Assembly: GCF_000003815.2 (NCBI RefSeq)
Contig: NC_049991.1
Location: 10,685,024 to 10,749,023 of the forward strand
DNA: 64,000 bases
Source of the DNA: Branchiostoma floridae
Taxonomy: Eukaryota; Chordata; Leptocardii; Amphioxiformes; Branchiostomatidae
Direction: 5' to 3'
Shown here: positions 25,016 to 36,659 of the stretch, in pieces
Position numbering within the stretch: position 1 is the first letter of the stretch
Layout: every line of letters starts with the position of its first letter
Position numbers and translations under genes: made by a program
Notes under the pieces: generated by a model
Database searches by the model: none
What the model saw: the letters and a program-made list of their open reading frames with translations, nothing else
Told to the model about the DNA's origin: nothing

Positions 25016-25536
25016 CAATTTTTCTTGTACCTTTTTAAACATCCATTTGATATAAGAATATTTTATATATAAAACAACTTTTAAAGTTTCTGTTAACATC
25101 ATAAACAAAAAATAACACTGACCACAAAACGTCATAATTTTCGGCCGTGACGGTGTGGTTCCGGCGCTATCGGCAGCGACTCGGAAGAATATTTCTTTCA
25201 CATTAAAAATAATGGAGGTAAAACAACAACTATAACTTCGCTTCCTTATAAATTTTGAGGCCGCAAATTCTCCAATACGGCAGGAATTCGTCGGTAAACA
25301 GAGCTGAAAACGTGTTCCTAACCGATCCAACATGGCTGCCATGATCACATGCGGTGACAGTAAAACTAGCTCCCTATAATTATATGATAGCAGATTCCGA
25401 TGTTTAAAATTGTGCCGTAAACACGTGAAAAAGATTGTATTTTGGGTTGATTATGGACACAGGATGCCATTTGTATTTTTCAGAGTGTTGATTGTCAAAT
25501 ATAATCGTAAGATTTCCTCATTTTAGTGGTTTCTAG

Positions 25537-25668
25537 CACTGGGTGTGTCAATAGCCTAAACAGGCTATCGCCACACTGAGTGTGCCAATAGCCTAAACAG
25601 GCTATCGACACACTCAGTGTGTCAATAGCCTGTTTAGGCTATTGACACACTGGGTGTGTCAATAGCCT
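25537..25668. repeat. Palindromic repeat array, right
   Basis: Four or more alternating units of CACTGAGTGTGCCAATAGCC and CTAAACAGGCTATTGACACA type form nested perfect inverted repeats over about 130 bp. It shares its unit with 24695-24752. Either the pair are the ends of a foldback element or the unit is a local satellite. Confidence 0.75.
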
Positions 25669-26221
25669 CGCTCATTAATCAAAACAAAAGTTTCATGAAC
25701 TAAACTAACGTTATGTTATGTTATCCCCAAAAAGTTAAAGATCAGTGATGAAATTTTTCATTGTGACTGAAGAAGGAAGTTATATTACAAGTAGCTTAAT
25801 ATATGTATAAACCTCCCCCCATTACTTGAAGTAATTTCCAGAGGACCAAGAACCTGGACCTAATCGTCTCAGTGAAAACTTGTGAATTGGCAATACCCGA
25901 AACAATTGTCCATTTTGTTACAAAGGAATCTGTTTGACAGTCTCTGGTGTTTTTACAAGTCTAATGCCTATGTTAACTTTGACCATGTTTAACTGGAGGA
26001 ACTTGGTAAAAATGACTATCAACTCCTCTCTACTTCCTTCTTGTTATATTTGTTCTTGGGTCAGCAAGCCTAAAAACATGTGAACAGAGTCATGGAATGC
26101 GCCAATAACATTGTGTATCAGCTGCATGAACATTATTTTTTCCTCCAGGGAGTATCAATGAGGTTAACCTTGGGATTATTAAATTTTTCTCATGAATCTC
26201 TATTTGTACAGTTTGCAGGAG

Positions 26222-29200
26222 ATGTGTGACATCATGAGGGGGAAGGAAGCCATTGGTGTGAAGTCGGTCAGGTTTGGTGGGGAGATAGTGGAGGTGTTGA
26301 AGAATTTCAAAAGGGTAAGCTTCATATTATATTATTATAAATTTTCTGTTAGTACTGTGTTACCATAGTAATTCTTTTGTTTCTTGAACTTCTGAAGCTT
26401 TGCAGTACTGCTGCATGCTGTAATGTCCGACATACAGAAGTTGGTTACCATGGGCACCATATTTACTGCAGGCTCTGCATATCTCCGTTTACGTACTTTA
26501 GTAAGCTAATGAAAAGGGAGAACTAGCATTTTAAAAATACAGAGGATGGAACAAAGCGTAATCATACTACAAGAAGTTCAAGAAGGGAGAACGAGCCTAT
26601 GGTAGTAGTGGTTTGAAGCATGAGATACAATATACTCTGCCTGACTAGTACTCTCCAAGCAGAGGTTTCAACTGCAACTGTTTTTTTATGTGTCTTAGAT
26701 GTTTTTGTCAGGTTGTCTTTAAATATAATGTCAAGTTTTCTTCTTGTCCACCAGCAAAATTGGAGATATGAAGAAGATGGAAAAAATAGAGTGCCTGACA
26801 AAAACATCTAAAACATGTAAAAAAAACAGCCAGTGGAACTTCTGCTTGGAGAGTACTAGTCAGGCATTCTTGTCAGCGCTAGCTATTAGTAGTATTACAT
26901 TTTTTATCCTAATAGAAGAATACTGTTAAATTTCATTTTTCAGGGTCAGGAAACAGAATATCACCTCCTTGTGCACCAGCTGTCAGACCCAGATATTAAG
27001 GTACTGAGACAACACCGCTGCTATGTTTTGGACTTTTGATTGCTGTTTTAAACTGTTGATACGTATCTTTGCAGTTGCATTGTTTTCTTAATTCCTCTGT
27101 CTCTAATATGGCTGTCTTCCAGTCCCAGACACTGATATGCTGGCTGAAGGAACTGAAAGGCTGTGTCGCCTTCATGACTAAAGAGTTTGAAACTTTGGTG
27201 GGGGTTATACTGGTAAGAACAAGACTCTCTTTATTTTGTTTTATTGTTTTATATACTAGGAGACTTGTTCATCTGCCTTCTCTACTGAAGATGTTTGAAT
27301 ACTTAGTTAATAAGGAAAATCTTTTGTTTGAGAATCATTTTTCTATTTTCTCAGTGCACGGTAGAGTATGCGTTTAACTATTGACACTTATGCTATACCT
27401 GACACAATCAGTTTATTCAAAGCATTTTCTTGATACACAATCCAAATGTTAATCAGACAACTGAATAGCTCTGACACATCTGACAAAAGCTATCTAGTTG
27501 TATACTATAGTTGCTCATTTTATTACCTTGATATCTAGTCATCATTGACATATTTTCATGATTTGTTATGATTTTGCTGCAGAAAATGAGCTGGGCTAAC
27601 AGTGAAGATGAAGTAGTGAAGGAGTACCTGTCCTTCCTGGGGAACCTGGTGTCGGCACAGACCTTCTATCTACGAGCCTGTCTCAAGATGCTGGTCAAGA
27701 CACTCGTACCAAGTCAGTAACTCATCTCTTAGGAGTATTGAAAAAATGAACCACAATATATGATGGTAGGAGTCTAAAATAGAAAGTTGTAGCTTGATTG
27801 CTAGAAGAGAAAAGCAATTATGTAAGCTAAGACCTTGATACCTTTATCCAATTCTATTGCATAACTGTGTCCGGAGGTGAAGATAATCTGACTGTTATAT
27901 TGCTTGTGGTCACAGGAGTGTCAAGCGACATACCACTAGAAGAGGCTAAAATTGAAGGTAAGAAGCATTATAATAGTTATTTTCCCAGTATGTTTTATCT
28001 GTTATTTCCTACAAAACATATATTAGTAATGTATACTGTAAATGCATTTAAGTTCGCGGGGATTTAATTTCACAGTAGTGGAAAAAAGGACTTTTTGCGG
28101 TGGTTTTAATTTGCGGTAGTACGGTAGAGTGCAGTCTAATACCATAATAGAAAAATGTTCTCGGCTGTTTTAAGTTCATGGTGACGTGGTCACCGCGAAC
28201 ATTAATCCACCGCGAACATTTCTGCATTTACAGTAGTACCTAAGTTGATGGCCTACAATAGCAGGTTTATTCTGCTGCATATGTGTTTCTCTTTGCAGAG
28301 TATAACAGAATATTTGAGAATGCACACAGTGCATTGCAGAGAGTCCTACACATAGTTCCCCTGTAAGTATGAAAATATGTACACTTTGTAGAGTAAGTTT
28401 CTTTTAGCTCAACCTGAAGTTGAACTTACTATAAGTACTTATAGTGCTGAAATTTCATCAAGATTGTCTGAACCTTTATCTAGGTTGCCACAATTTTACA
28501 AAAAAATATGGTATTGATTTTTACTTCTGCAGAGCTCCCAAGTTTTTAGCACCAGTCCTGGTCGACTGTTTCCCCTATATGAAGAAAGATGCCTTTGTAC
28601 AGGTAAGGTTTTCCTCTTCTGGACTTGCTCATTTTAATTCTCATTGTTTCACTTAAACCTGACATACAAGTAATATACATTTGAGGATAAAATACCGTAT
28701 ATTCTCGATTTAAGTACGCACTTTTTAATTCAAAATTCAAAAAGTGTCCCAAGTCATTGCCAAAGTCGGGGTGCGTACTTTATTTGAGGTTGGCTTCCGG
28801 ACAAAATGGGAAAAGGAGCTGAAATTCGCGTAACACACAGCACACATGGCCCGTAAAGGCACCATTCTTGCCTGAAAACAACAACTGAAAACAACAGGAA
28901 CAACTGCAGGAACCAGCTCGATTTACAATGCCACATGGCACTGGATCCCTGCCGAAAATGACCATGTCATTTTTAAGCCATGGAGACATCGATTTTGGAT
29001 GATAATAGGCGTATAAAATGGATTGTTTACGTGCGCGCGTGACGCTGGATCTATTCCAAGATGGCGCTGGGGTTATTGGGGTCATTGGGACAGACTACTA
29101 TTGTATGGGTAGAACTTTTCTGAGGGGTGATTATTTCTTCCTTAAACCGTCGAATTTATTTTGTTATTGTCGTTTGAATAAAGGTGATAAACGTTGACAA

Positions 29201-32200
29201 TAAGTTGATTGTACGTTTATCAATTTGAAAACTATAAGGCATTTGTGTTTTTTGTCAACAAACAGCATGGTTACCCATGCTACTAATGGAACATCACATG
29301 CAGCAGTCGACGTCTCCAGAAGCATTTCGGCGGCAATTTCTTCACAAAAGACGGTCCGAAAGCACAAAACATCGTTTTCTTTGAAGTGGATCAAGATCAA
29401 GACCAGTTTCGGGAAAGATGGAAAACTGTTCAGGATGTTTTCATGTTCAAATGAACTGTAAATCAGGTGTTGCAGTGCCAAATTTGAGAACTTTGTTTGA
29501 CATGCCATAGCCGATTTACAAGTTTGCAGAGACGGATTTGCCGGCGGAGAAAACATAGCGTTTTCATAAATTCAGAAGTCCTTGATTTAGGCAAAATTAC
29601 CATCAGAAAAGAGATTAAACACTATTAATTTAGAATTTGTCTGGTGCAAAAGGTGTTCAAGATCGCTGGAGAAGGGGTGCGTACTTTATTCAGGTTTTTC
29701 CATTTTACGTTTCAGTGAGGCAAATTTGTCTGAGACTTGCCCTAAATCGGGGGTGCGTACTTTAATTGGGGTGCGTACTTAAATCGAGAATATACGGTAC
29801 ATCGTATGTGTCTGTGATGGTAATTGACATTCTGACAATTAAGATCATAGATTTTTTTCCTTTACCAACAGGCTTTCAACCAGTACTCTGATCCATCTCA
29901 TGTTGAAATGACCCAGAATTTTATTGTAGGTTTTACGTGAAAAGTACACTGTAATTCATTTTTGATGAGAATACGGCCAACATGAAATATTTCTTGCTCT
30001 TGTGCCCTGACAGGAGTGTTATGTGAGGAACCTGTTACAGATGACATCATACGTGCCCAGCCTCAGACTGCCCATCTTGGAGCTCATCATCGACAGGATG
30101 ATCAGAATAGATGTGAGTGTTCTGCGTATGAATATGTATCACCAAATAAAATGGCTGGAAGGAGGCACCATGCAAAATTAAAATTCATGAAGGAACACAT
30201 TTTTCAAAGGCTATTTCCTCAAAAGGGAGATAGACGGATGCATGTCTGAAACAGAATACACTGATATGTTGTAAAACCTGTCCTTTTGTATGCAGAAATG
30301 CTAAATGTTTCTGTGTGGATAAAAGGTGTGAAGTTATCAGTAGTAATCTAAAGGGTTGATCATGGCAAAAGATGATTTCAAAATTGTGCCCAGTCTTTGT
30401 TACCTTAGTCTGATAAGTAATGAAGGTCAAAGTTACATGTTAAACAAGAATACCACATCTTTCAATGTGGATCACTGGGTAACTTACATATTTATTGCTT
30501 ACCAATCCTAGGACTGCACAATAGGTTCATGAGATCAACACTGTGTAGATGTGCATGTAGAAAAACATGAACACCTCAAAAGTTTTCTTTGCTTTGTGGC
30601 CAGCAGAGAGCATTTCCCATTCCCCTGTAACAAAAGGCTTATAAACAACAGTGATGTTAATCCACCTTGTCCTTCCAGGTCCACGCTCCTAAACATGAAC
30701 TAGAGGAGGATGAAGAAGAGGATGCAGAAGATGAAACAATGGAACACCAGGATGATACCAGTATCCTGTTTGAAATGGTAAGTAATGGCACTCTCATATA
30801 CTACATTTCCCTACTTAAACGATTAGGATGATTATCTTTTTTAGTGAACACTTAAACACCTGCAGAAATGCACTAGAATTGAAAACAAAATGGAACTTAT
30901 TGTCCTTCTCTAAAATGAACCCATAGGATGGCATGGAGTGTAGCAGTGGTAAGACATCGGAACAGGTGAAATCAGCACCCGATCTGGCCGTTACCATGGA
31001 GACTGGGGAGTCCAAACCTATGACACATGAGATGGGAGACAGGCTGGATGTGATGATGACTGTCATGCTGCAGTATATCAAAGACTCATGTCTGAACAAG
31101 GACACAGGTGGGCAGGTCAATGTAGTTACTTGGTGTGTCTGTGGTTATTTGAGTGACAGCTAGTGAGCAGGAATCACAGCAAAAAGTCAGACTTTATGTA
31201 GCTGGACTGGTAGGAAGTACAGGAAGTGCCAGTCAGAAACGGTAGAACTAGTCATTAATCAGCCACAACAGTCTGGGGCATGGAAGAGGGAATTGATTTA
31301 TGGCAATGCGTTGATTTTGCTGTTTGTCCATGTTTTCGCAATAATAATTCTCTCTATATATTTTCCATATGCTGTATGAATATGATAAGCCTAAGTTATT
31401 GCCTTGAGATTGTATGCACTAAGTCATGTTCCCCTATCTTGTTCCAGGTGAACTGCAGACCCAGCCTACCATAGAGATGTTTCGCCACCTGCTGACAGCG
31501 TTTGAGAAGTTGTTACTGCCGACCCACGCCTCCTGTCATGTACAGTTTCTGGTCTTCTACATCACCTCCTTAAGACAGGCAAGTGGTGGAAAACTTCAGT
31601 GGTTTTCTACATACATCTTAGTACATGCAAACACAAGGCATCACATTTTATCAACAAGGAAAATCTTCAAAAGTGTAAAGCACAAAGTGGAACTGTATTT
31701 TGCAACAATGTAGCTATAATTTAGACATACATTTAGTATGAGTATATACTTCTGCAGTGGTTTTATTTTTGCACTTTCTCCACTGTAAATCCGTGACATC
31801 ACTAATATATCTCCCTTGTATGACTTATGTACTACAGAATTGTTTCAACTGCAAACACCTTAAAATCTCCTTCTCCTTCTCAAAATAGAGCCACAGTGAA
31901 AGTAAAGAGATTTACTGTACTCCATCTGTTCCAGGACCTGGCCGATGCGTTCCTGAACTTCTGCTGGCGGAAGGTTCAGAGTCCCAACACACCGGTCATC
32001 CTCCGCCAGGCCGCAGCAGCATACATGGCCAGCTTCCTCGCCAGGGCCAACTTTGTACCTCTCAGGTGACCTGGGCTTTCATGTAGTCACAATTATAATG
32101 TCATGCAAGATGTACATGTAAACCGTACAAAATGTGTATGTTAGCAGTCCTACAGAATTTGGACATGAAAACCCTGTAGTTTTATACACACACCCTTGTG

Positions 32201-34931
32201 ATCATTTATAATTTTGGACCTAGACTTGTAGCCTGCATGTGATCGTGTCTTATTTGGTTCTTGACTGCGCTCCCACAGTCAGAATTATGTGTACGGCACG
32301 GAGACTAAACCAGCCACAAGCTCACGGCAGGTGGAACACACTGTCCACTTGTCAGAGTGGAAGGCTTACACCTTTCCAAGTCGTTAATGTTTGACTTGTG
32401 TCCGCTGTCCAGTGTGGTACATGTACCTATGCCATTTGAGGAGAAGCCAAAGATATCTACATTGTTCCAGGATTTCTATTCTGATGTGATGATGTTTTTT
32501 GTCCTCTCACAGCACAGTGATTGCTTGTCTAGATCTCCTACTGCCATGGATACACAGGTAAGGGAACATGTCATATCATCTGAAAATCAAGTTAAAACTC
32601 CCTAAAATCAGACAAGCACAATCAGTGTTTTCAGTACTTTTAATGAAATATCTTTATGAAAATATTTCATTGCCAGGATTCATCGTGTCTATCCTGTTTT
32701 ATTTGCAGATACATAGATGACCAAGATGGCAGCACGAGGTCTTACCCTGATGTCAATCTACATGGAACCTTCTACTCTGTGTGTCAGGTAAGATTCGCTC
32801 ATGTGCTAAGAGAGTGTCCCTTCCATTTTCTGAATATCATAGGTTCATTCAAAATTGTCTAGTCATTGTGTAATCAATGTTGTATTATTTGCCCACAGGC
32901 TGTGTTCTACATGTTTGTGTTCAGACACAAGCAATTTGTGGAGTCTAAAAAGGGTGAGTCAATTCTTGCCTTTTATAGAAACATAAATAGTTCTTCTTCA
33001 TTGAATAAACTAGGTTTTGCTTAATGTATGGTGACAGGTTGAACAGAGATTAAAGTTAAGCATTGCTGTAACAGAACGTTTTTGTCCATTGTTGTAAAAG
33101 AAATTGTGATGCATGTAGTACAAACATCCATAAAATTTCTGCATTGCTACTGTTTGTCTACTTAGGCTTGAACTACATTCGGGGACTGAACTTTGACCGA
33201 GTGATAAACTGCAGACTGAACCCCCTGAAAGTGTGTTTACCAACGATAGTCAACATGTTTGCCTCCATTACAAGGTAAAGCCAACTTGTTTGATTCAGAA
33301 ATATTGTTACAGCTGCCATGTTTTTACATAGACATAGCCATGTGGAGTTACATGTGTTTAAATCTGATATCAACTCAATGACCCACAGTCCGCTCAGTCC
33401 TGCCTGTTGTTGTTGTTGATGCATGTTGTTGTTGTTGTTACAGGATGTACCAGATAGTCATGTGTTACACCATCATGGAGAGGAACAACCGCTCAGTCCT
33501 GCCTGTTGTTGTTGTTGATGCATGTTGTTGTTATTGTTACAGGATGTACCAGATAGTCATGTGTTACACCATCATGGAGAGGAACAACCGCTCAGTCCTG
33601 CCTGTTGTTGTTGTTGATGCATGTTGTTGTTGTTGTTGTTGTTGTTGTTACAGGATGTACCAGATAGTCATGTGTTACACCATCATGGAGAGGAACAACC
33701 GCTCAGTCCTGCCTGTTGTTGTTGTTGATGTATGTTGTTGTTGTTGTTACAGGATGTACCAGATAGTCATGTGTTACACCATCATGGAGAGGAATAACCG
33801 TTCAGTCCTGCCTGTTGTTGCCAGCAGCCAGGGAGGACCCACTGATGTCACCAACCTCAACCCTCTAGATGCATTCTTCCCCTTTGACCCCTACATGTTG
33901 AGTAGGTAAGTACAGCAGAAACCACCACCACATCCACGTCTTCTGTACTTAAGTTCTGACTGCCTAACTCCACTGTTATACTATCAAGTTTTAGTCAGAA
34001 TTTTGAGAGCTGTATCCTTTGTGTTGCTTTTGGAATTTGTTGGAAGAAAAAACTGCTATATCAGGCTGCAGTTAAATCACATTTGCTTAACTACAGATTG
34101 GAAAAAAAGTATTTGAACAAGTCAAAGTTGTTACTAGTATGATAGATTAGCTAGCCTGTGATCGTGTCTTATTTGGTTCTTGACTGCCCTCCCACAGTCA
34201 GAATTATGTGTACGGCACGGAGACTAAACCAGCCACAAGCTCACAACAGGTGGAACACACTGTCCACTTGTCAGAGTGGAAGGCTTACACCTTTCCAACC
34301 TTCCCCACTGGACAAGCCGTTCCTGTTGAGTTGTGTTCAGTGTCTAATGTCCTGTTGTTGTGTGCAGGTCCAAGAGGTTCATCCAGCCCCTGTACCAGGA
34401 GTGGGAGGGCAGCGACCCTGATCAAGATGAGGCCGCCAATTCTGAGGTGAGACATAACTTCTTGATTTTAAAAGTCCATCAAACAAAGTGTATTTTTGTA
34501 CATCATTATAAATTGGGTGCAGTGAACCTACTTCTTACTCCAAGACCAAAGGGGAGTATTGGAATTTTTCCATTGTTCTGACCAGATAAAGAATGTTTCA
34601 CTACCCCCGCTGTATGACATGTGATGCAGGAAATGTTTTCATGTAATGGCCACAAATTACACAATACAGTAGGAACAACAATTTGTCAGAGAATCTGTAG
34701 ACGTGTCAGTGTGGCTGTGATAGGCACCTGTATAGTCTTAAGGTGATGAGGGGAGAGAATAATGAAATGGAACGTTTGTTGATGTGTTTGTAGGAGGATG
34801 AAGATGACTTCCTCCAGGGTGCCATGTCACCAGGGACCCCCCACATGGGCACCACACCCGGATCTATCCCAGAACTCCCTGGCTTCAGGAAAAGGAGACG
34901 CACAGACAGCAGCTGTCTATCACCACCCTGA
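26222..34931 (+). CDS. RRN3: RNA polymerase I-specific transcription initiation factor RRN3 (TIF-IA)
   Basis: Exons: 26219-26314 (ATG 26222), 26944-27000, 27123-27212, 27583-27712, 27916-27957, 28299-28362, 28533-28602, 30014-30112, 30679-30777, 30927-31107, 31448-31578, 31935-32065, 32513-32557, 32709-32787, 32899-32953, 33166-33274, 33753-33905 (upstream acceptors possible), 34368-34446, 34794-34931. The sum is 614 aa (human 651). Family blocks are VRFGGEIVEVLKNFKR at the N-terminus, EEYLSFLGNLVSAQTF-like (here KEYLSFLGNLVSAQTF), KLLLPTHASCHVQFLVFY, IVMCYTIMERNNRSVLPV and DAFFPFDPYMLSRSKRFI, then an acidic tail EDEDDFLQG. RRN3 links Pol I to the promoter factor SL1 and passes growth signals to rRNA synthesis. 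The intron after 31578 uses a GC donor (CAG|GCAAGT). Poly(A) signal AATAAA at 35658. An earlier exon with an alternative start cannot be excluded. Confidence 0.93.
28034..28235. mobile_element. MITE, TACTGTAAATGCA family, copy 2
   Basis: Same terminal inverted repeats and CGCGGT-rich body as 16458-16669, but in the opposite orientation. It is 202 bp and lies in an RRN3 intron. Confidence 0.8.
28693..29799. mobile_element. 1.1-kb non-autonomous DNA transposon with about 29-bp TIRs
   Basis: The ends TACCGTATATTCTCGATTTA (continuing AGTACGCAC) and their exact complement at 29771-29799 form terminal inverted repeats of about 29 bp. TA at both outer edges suggests TA target duplication, as in Tc1/mariner or pogo types. 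Sub-terminal GGGGTGCGTACTTTA motifs recur inside both ends. No transposase frame survives. It occupies most of the RRN3 intron between 28602 and 30014. Confidence 0.75.
32239..32379 (+). repeat. RRN3 intronic duplicate, copy 1 (141 bp)
   Basis: About 98% identical to 34158-34298 by eye (three differences). It contains CTCCCACAG| before an open stretch reading QNYVYGTETKPATSSRQ. It lies in the intron after the exon ending at 32065. It looks like an exon with an acceptor but is not needed for the RRN3 frame. Confidence 0.85.
33391..33818 (+). repeat. Tandem duplication of an RRN3 exon start with its splice acceptor (4 copies)
   Basis: A unit comprising a TTG-rich tract, TTACAG acceptor and the coding start G|MYQIVMCYTIMERNNRSVLP occurs four times, with ATG at 33445, 33544, 33655 and 33754, after a partial leading copy. 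Spacings are 99, 111 and 99 bp, all multiples of three, and no stop intervenes from 33445 to 33909. Only the fourth copy runs on into the rest of the exon (VVASSQGGPTDVTNLNPLDA). Confidence 0.95.
34158..34298 (+). repeat. RRN3 intronic duplicate, copy 2 (141 bp)
   Basis: Partner of 32239-32379. It sits in the intron between exons 33753-33905 and 34368-34446. As with copy 1, the acceptor-like CAG follows an exon that ends in the same phase (codon split after AG). Confidence 0.85.
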
Positions 34932-36659
34932 ACTCTCACAGGATGACATGGCATATTTTTATGTGTTTGTACATGTACTCACAATACAGCATACATGTAA
35001 CATGGCATTGTACATGTACCATGTTTTTGTATGTTGACTCATATATCATAACATGCCATTGTACCATGAGTTTGTACATGAAGTCACACAGCATAACATG
35101 GGCCTTTGTATCATCCATTTACACAATGACTTATGACTAGTGCTGTCATGTTGCCAGAGATGTACATAGATCCAAGATGACTTTCAGCTACTCAATGTCT
35201 AACATTGATTCTAGGAAAGGAATTTCTTATTCTCTAGAGCGCTGAAACTAGAAGTACTAAGGGTAAAGAATAACTAAATGTATAACCCCTCGCTCACATT
35301 ATTGCTTCACTTGCATATTCATATCCAATACATCAATACATAATAATCACATAAAGATGTGTCTGCAGGTTATTGTGCATGAAGCATGGCTACCAGTTTA
35401 CATCATGTAACAATGTTTGATATTTACATAGACTCAGTAAAATTTATGTTGCTGACTAGAAAATGCATATGAGTACTGCAAACTCTTTGTTACAATGAGA
35501 CTTGGACTGGAGTACAGAAGCATTTGTATGGTTACCTTCATCTCACCAGCTATTGTATATACAAATTTACATGTAATATAAGTTAACATATTTGGTGGGG
35601 CAGAATAAGATGTAACCAGAAGAATGATATATCTAACGCTATATATATGTATTGTATAATAAAACCATCACTGCCACTTTCATTCCAGTGTTTCCAGTTT
35701 ATATGCACATACAGTATTTTCAAGAGTAGAAAACAGTTAATGTTACATGTTACATGCGGGTAGTAGTATGTGGTGCAATATGCAGATGACTTATCTAAGT
35801 TGTAGTTCATTGAAATTGATTAAAAAACAGTCTGTTGTAGCAGTGTTACAATATTTTCCAAAGTTATTCAACAATGACTGTAGGAATTTGTTTCTTTTAT
35901 CTACATTACTTGTACATTTTTAAGAGACTTAACGAGCGGTACCAGTGGGTACAGAGGTGACCTTTCACTATATCATTCCATCCAACCTAAAAATCAATGG
36001 CAAATTCTGCTGATCGGTTATCATCGGTCAATCCAGCCATACCGAGAAAAATTCTGGCGCACAGTCTCACAGCGCCACCAATCATCTTTCCCGAGTACTG
36101 CAGGTTCTGAAACGCCATCCACTAATGAGGTGAAATTGACGTTTGGAGCCATCATTCCTTTCTTACCTTCATGCTTAGGAGGATGGTCGCTTGAATGCGC
36201 TATTACTCTTACACACACAGCTCTGTCTTATCTTTCTTTATGAACCAAATAAATATATTGTCTATGATATACGTAATTGCTCAAATTAACAGACTGTAGT
36301 ACCATCATTCGTCACTGGGCGGCGCTCCACTACCGTCAATGTCACCGCATAAATCAGCCGTTGCCTGGGTGACGTACCATGACCCGTCACTCGGTGGCGT
36401 TTTAGTGTGCACACTGCTGTCTCATTGTGTACACTGTTTTATTGATTCATGTAATGCCATACAGGCCTCTACCGACATGAGAGAACTTGGAGAAACACAT
36501 GAGTGGTGAAAGATTGATTTGAATAAAATGCCATCATAATAGATTATTGTTGATAGAAATTTGGTTTATTCCCAGCTCAATGTAATGTTTCCATCTGAAT
36601 TCAAAGTGGCATAGACAATAAGACATAAGCTTTTCCATGATTGCACATGTGAAGATTTG
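34932..36659 (+). other. RRN3 3' UTR and intergenic DNA
   Basis: From the stop codon to the AATAAA at 35658 is probably RRN3 3' UTR. Positions 34965-35105 contain imperfect repeats of about 55 bp built on TTTGTACATG and ACATGGCATTGTA. Beyond that lies intergenic DNA. A 65-codon minus-strand ORF at 36021-36218 contains DGVSEPAVLGKDDW, faintly like the HGVSEP segment of the neighbouring sulfotransferase-like gene, and may be a pseudogene scrap. Confidence 0.5.

Noticed and set aside
24767-25348. Minus-strand ORF of 193 codons
   Set aside because: It runs antisense through the tRNA-like Pol III unit and a poly-T tract (translated as poly-Lys), has no domain and no splice support. It is a chance frame.
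29873-29928. Candidate extra RRN3 exon reading AFNQYSDPSHVEMTQNF
   Set aside because: Its length would break the frame between exons 28533-28602 and 30014-30112, which join correctly without it, and the family has no such segment.
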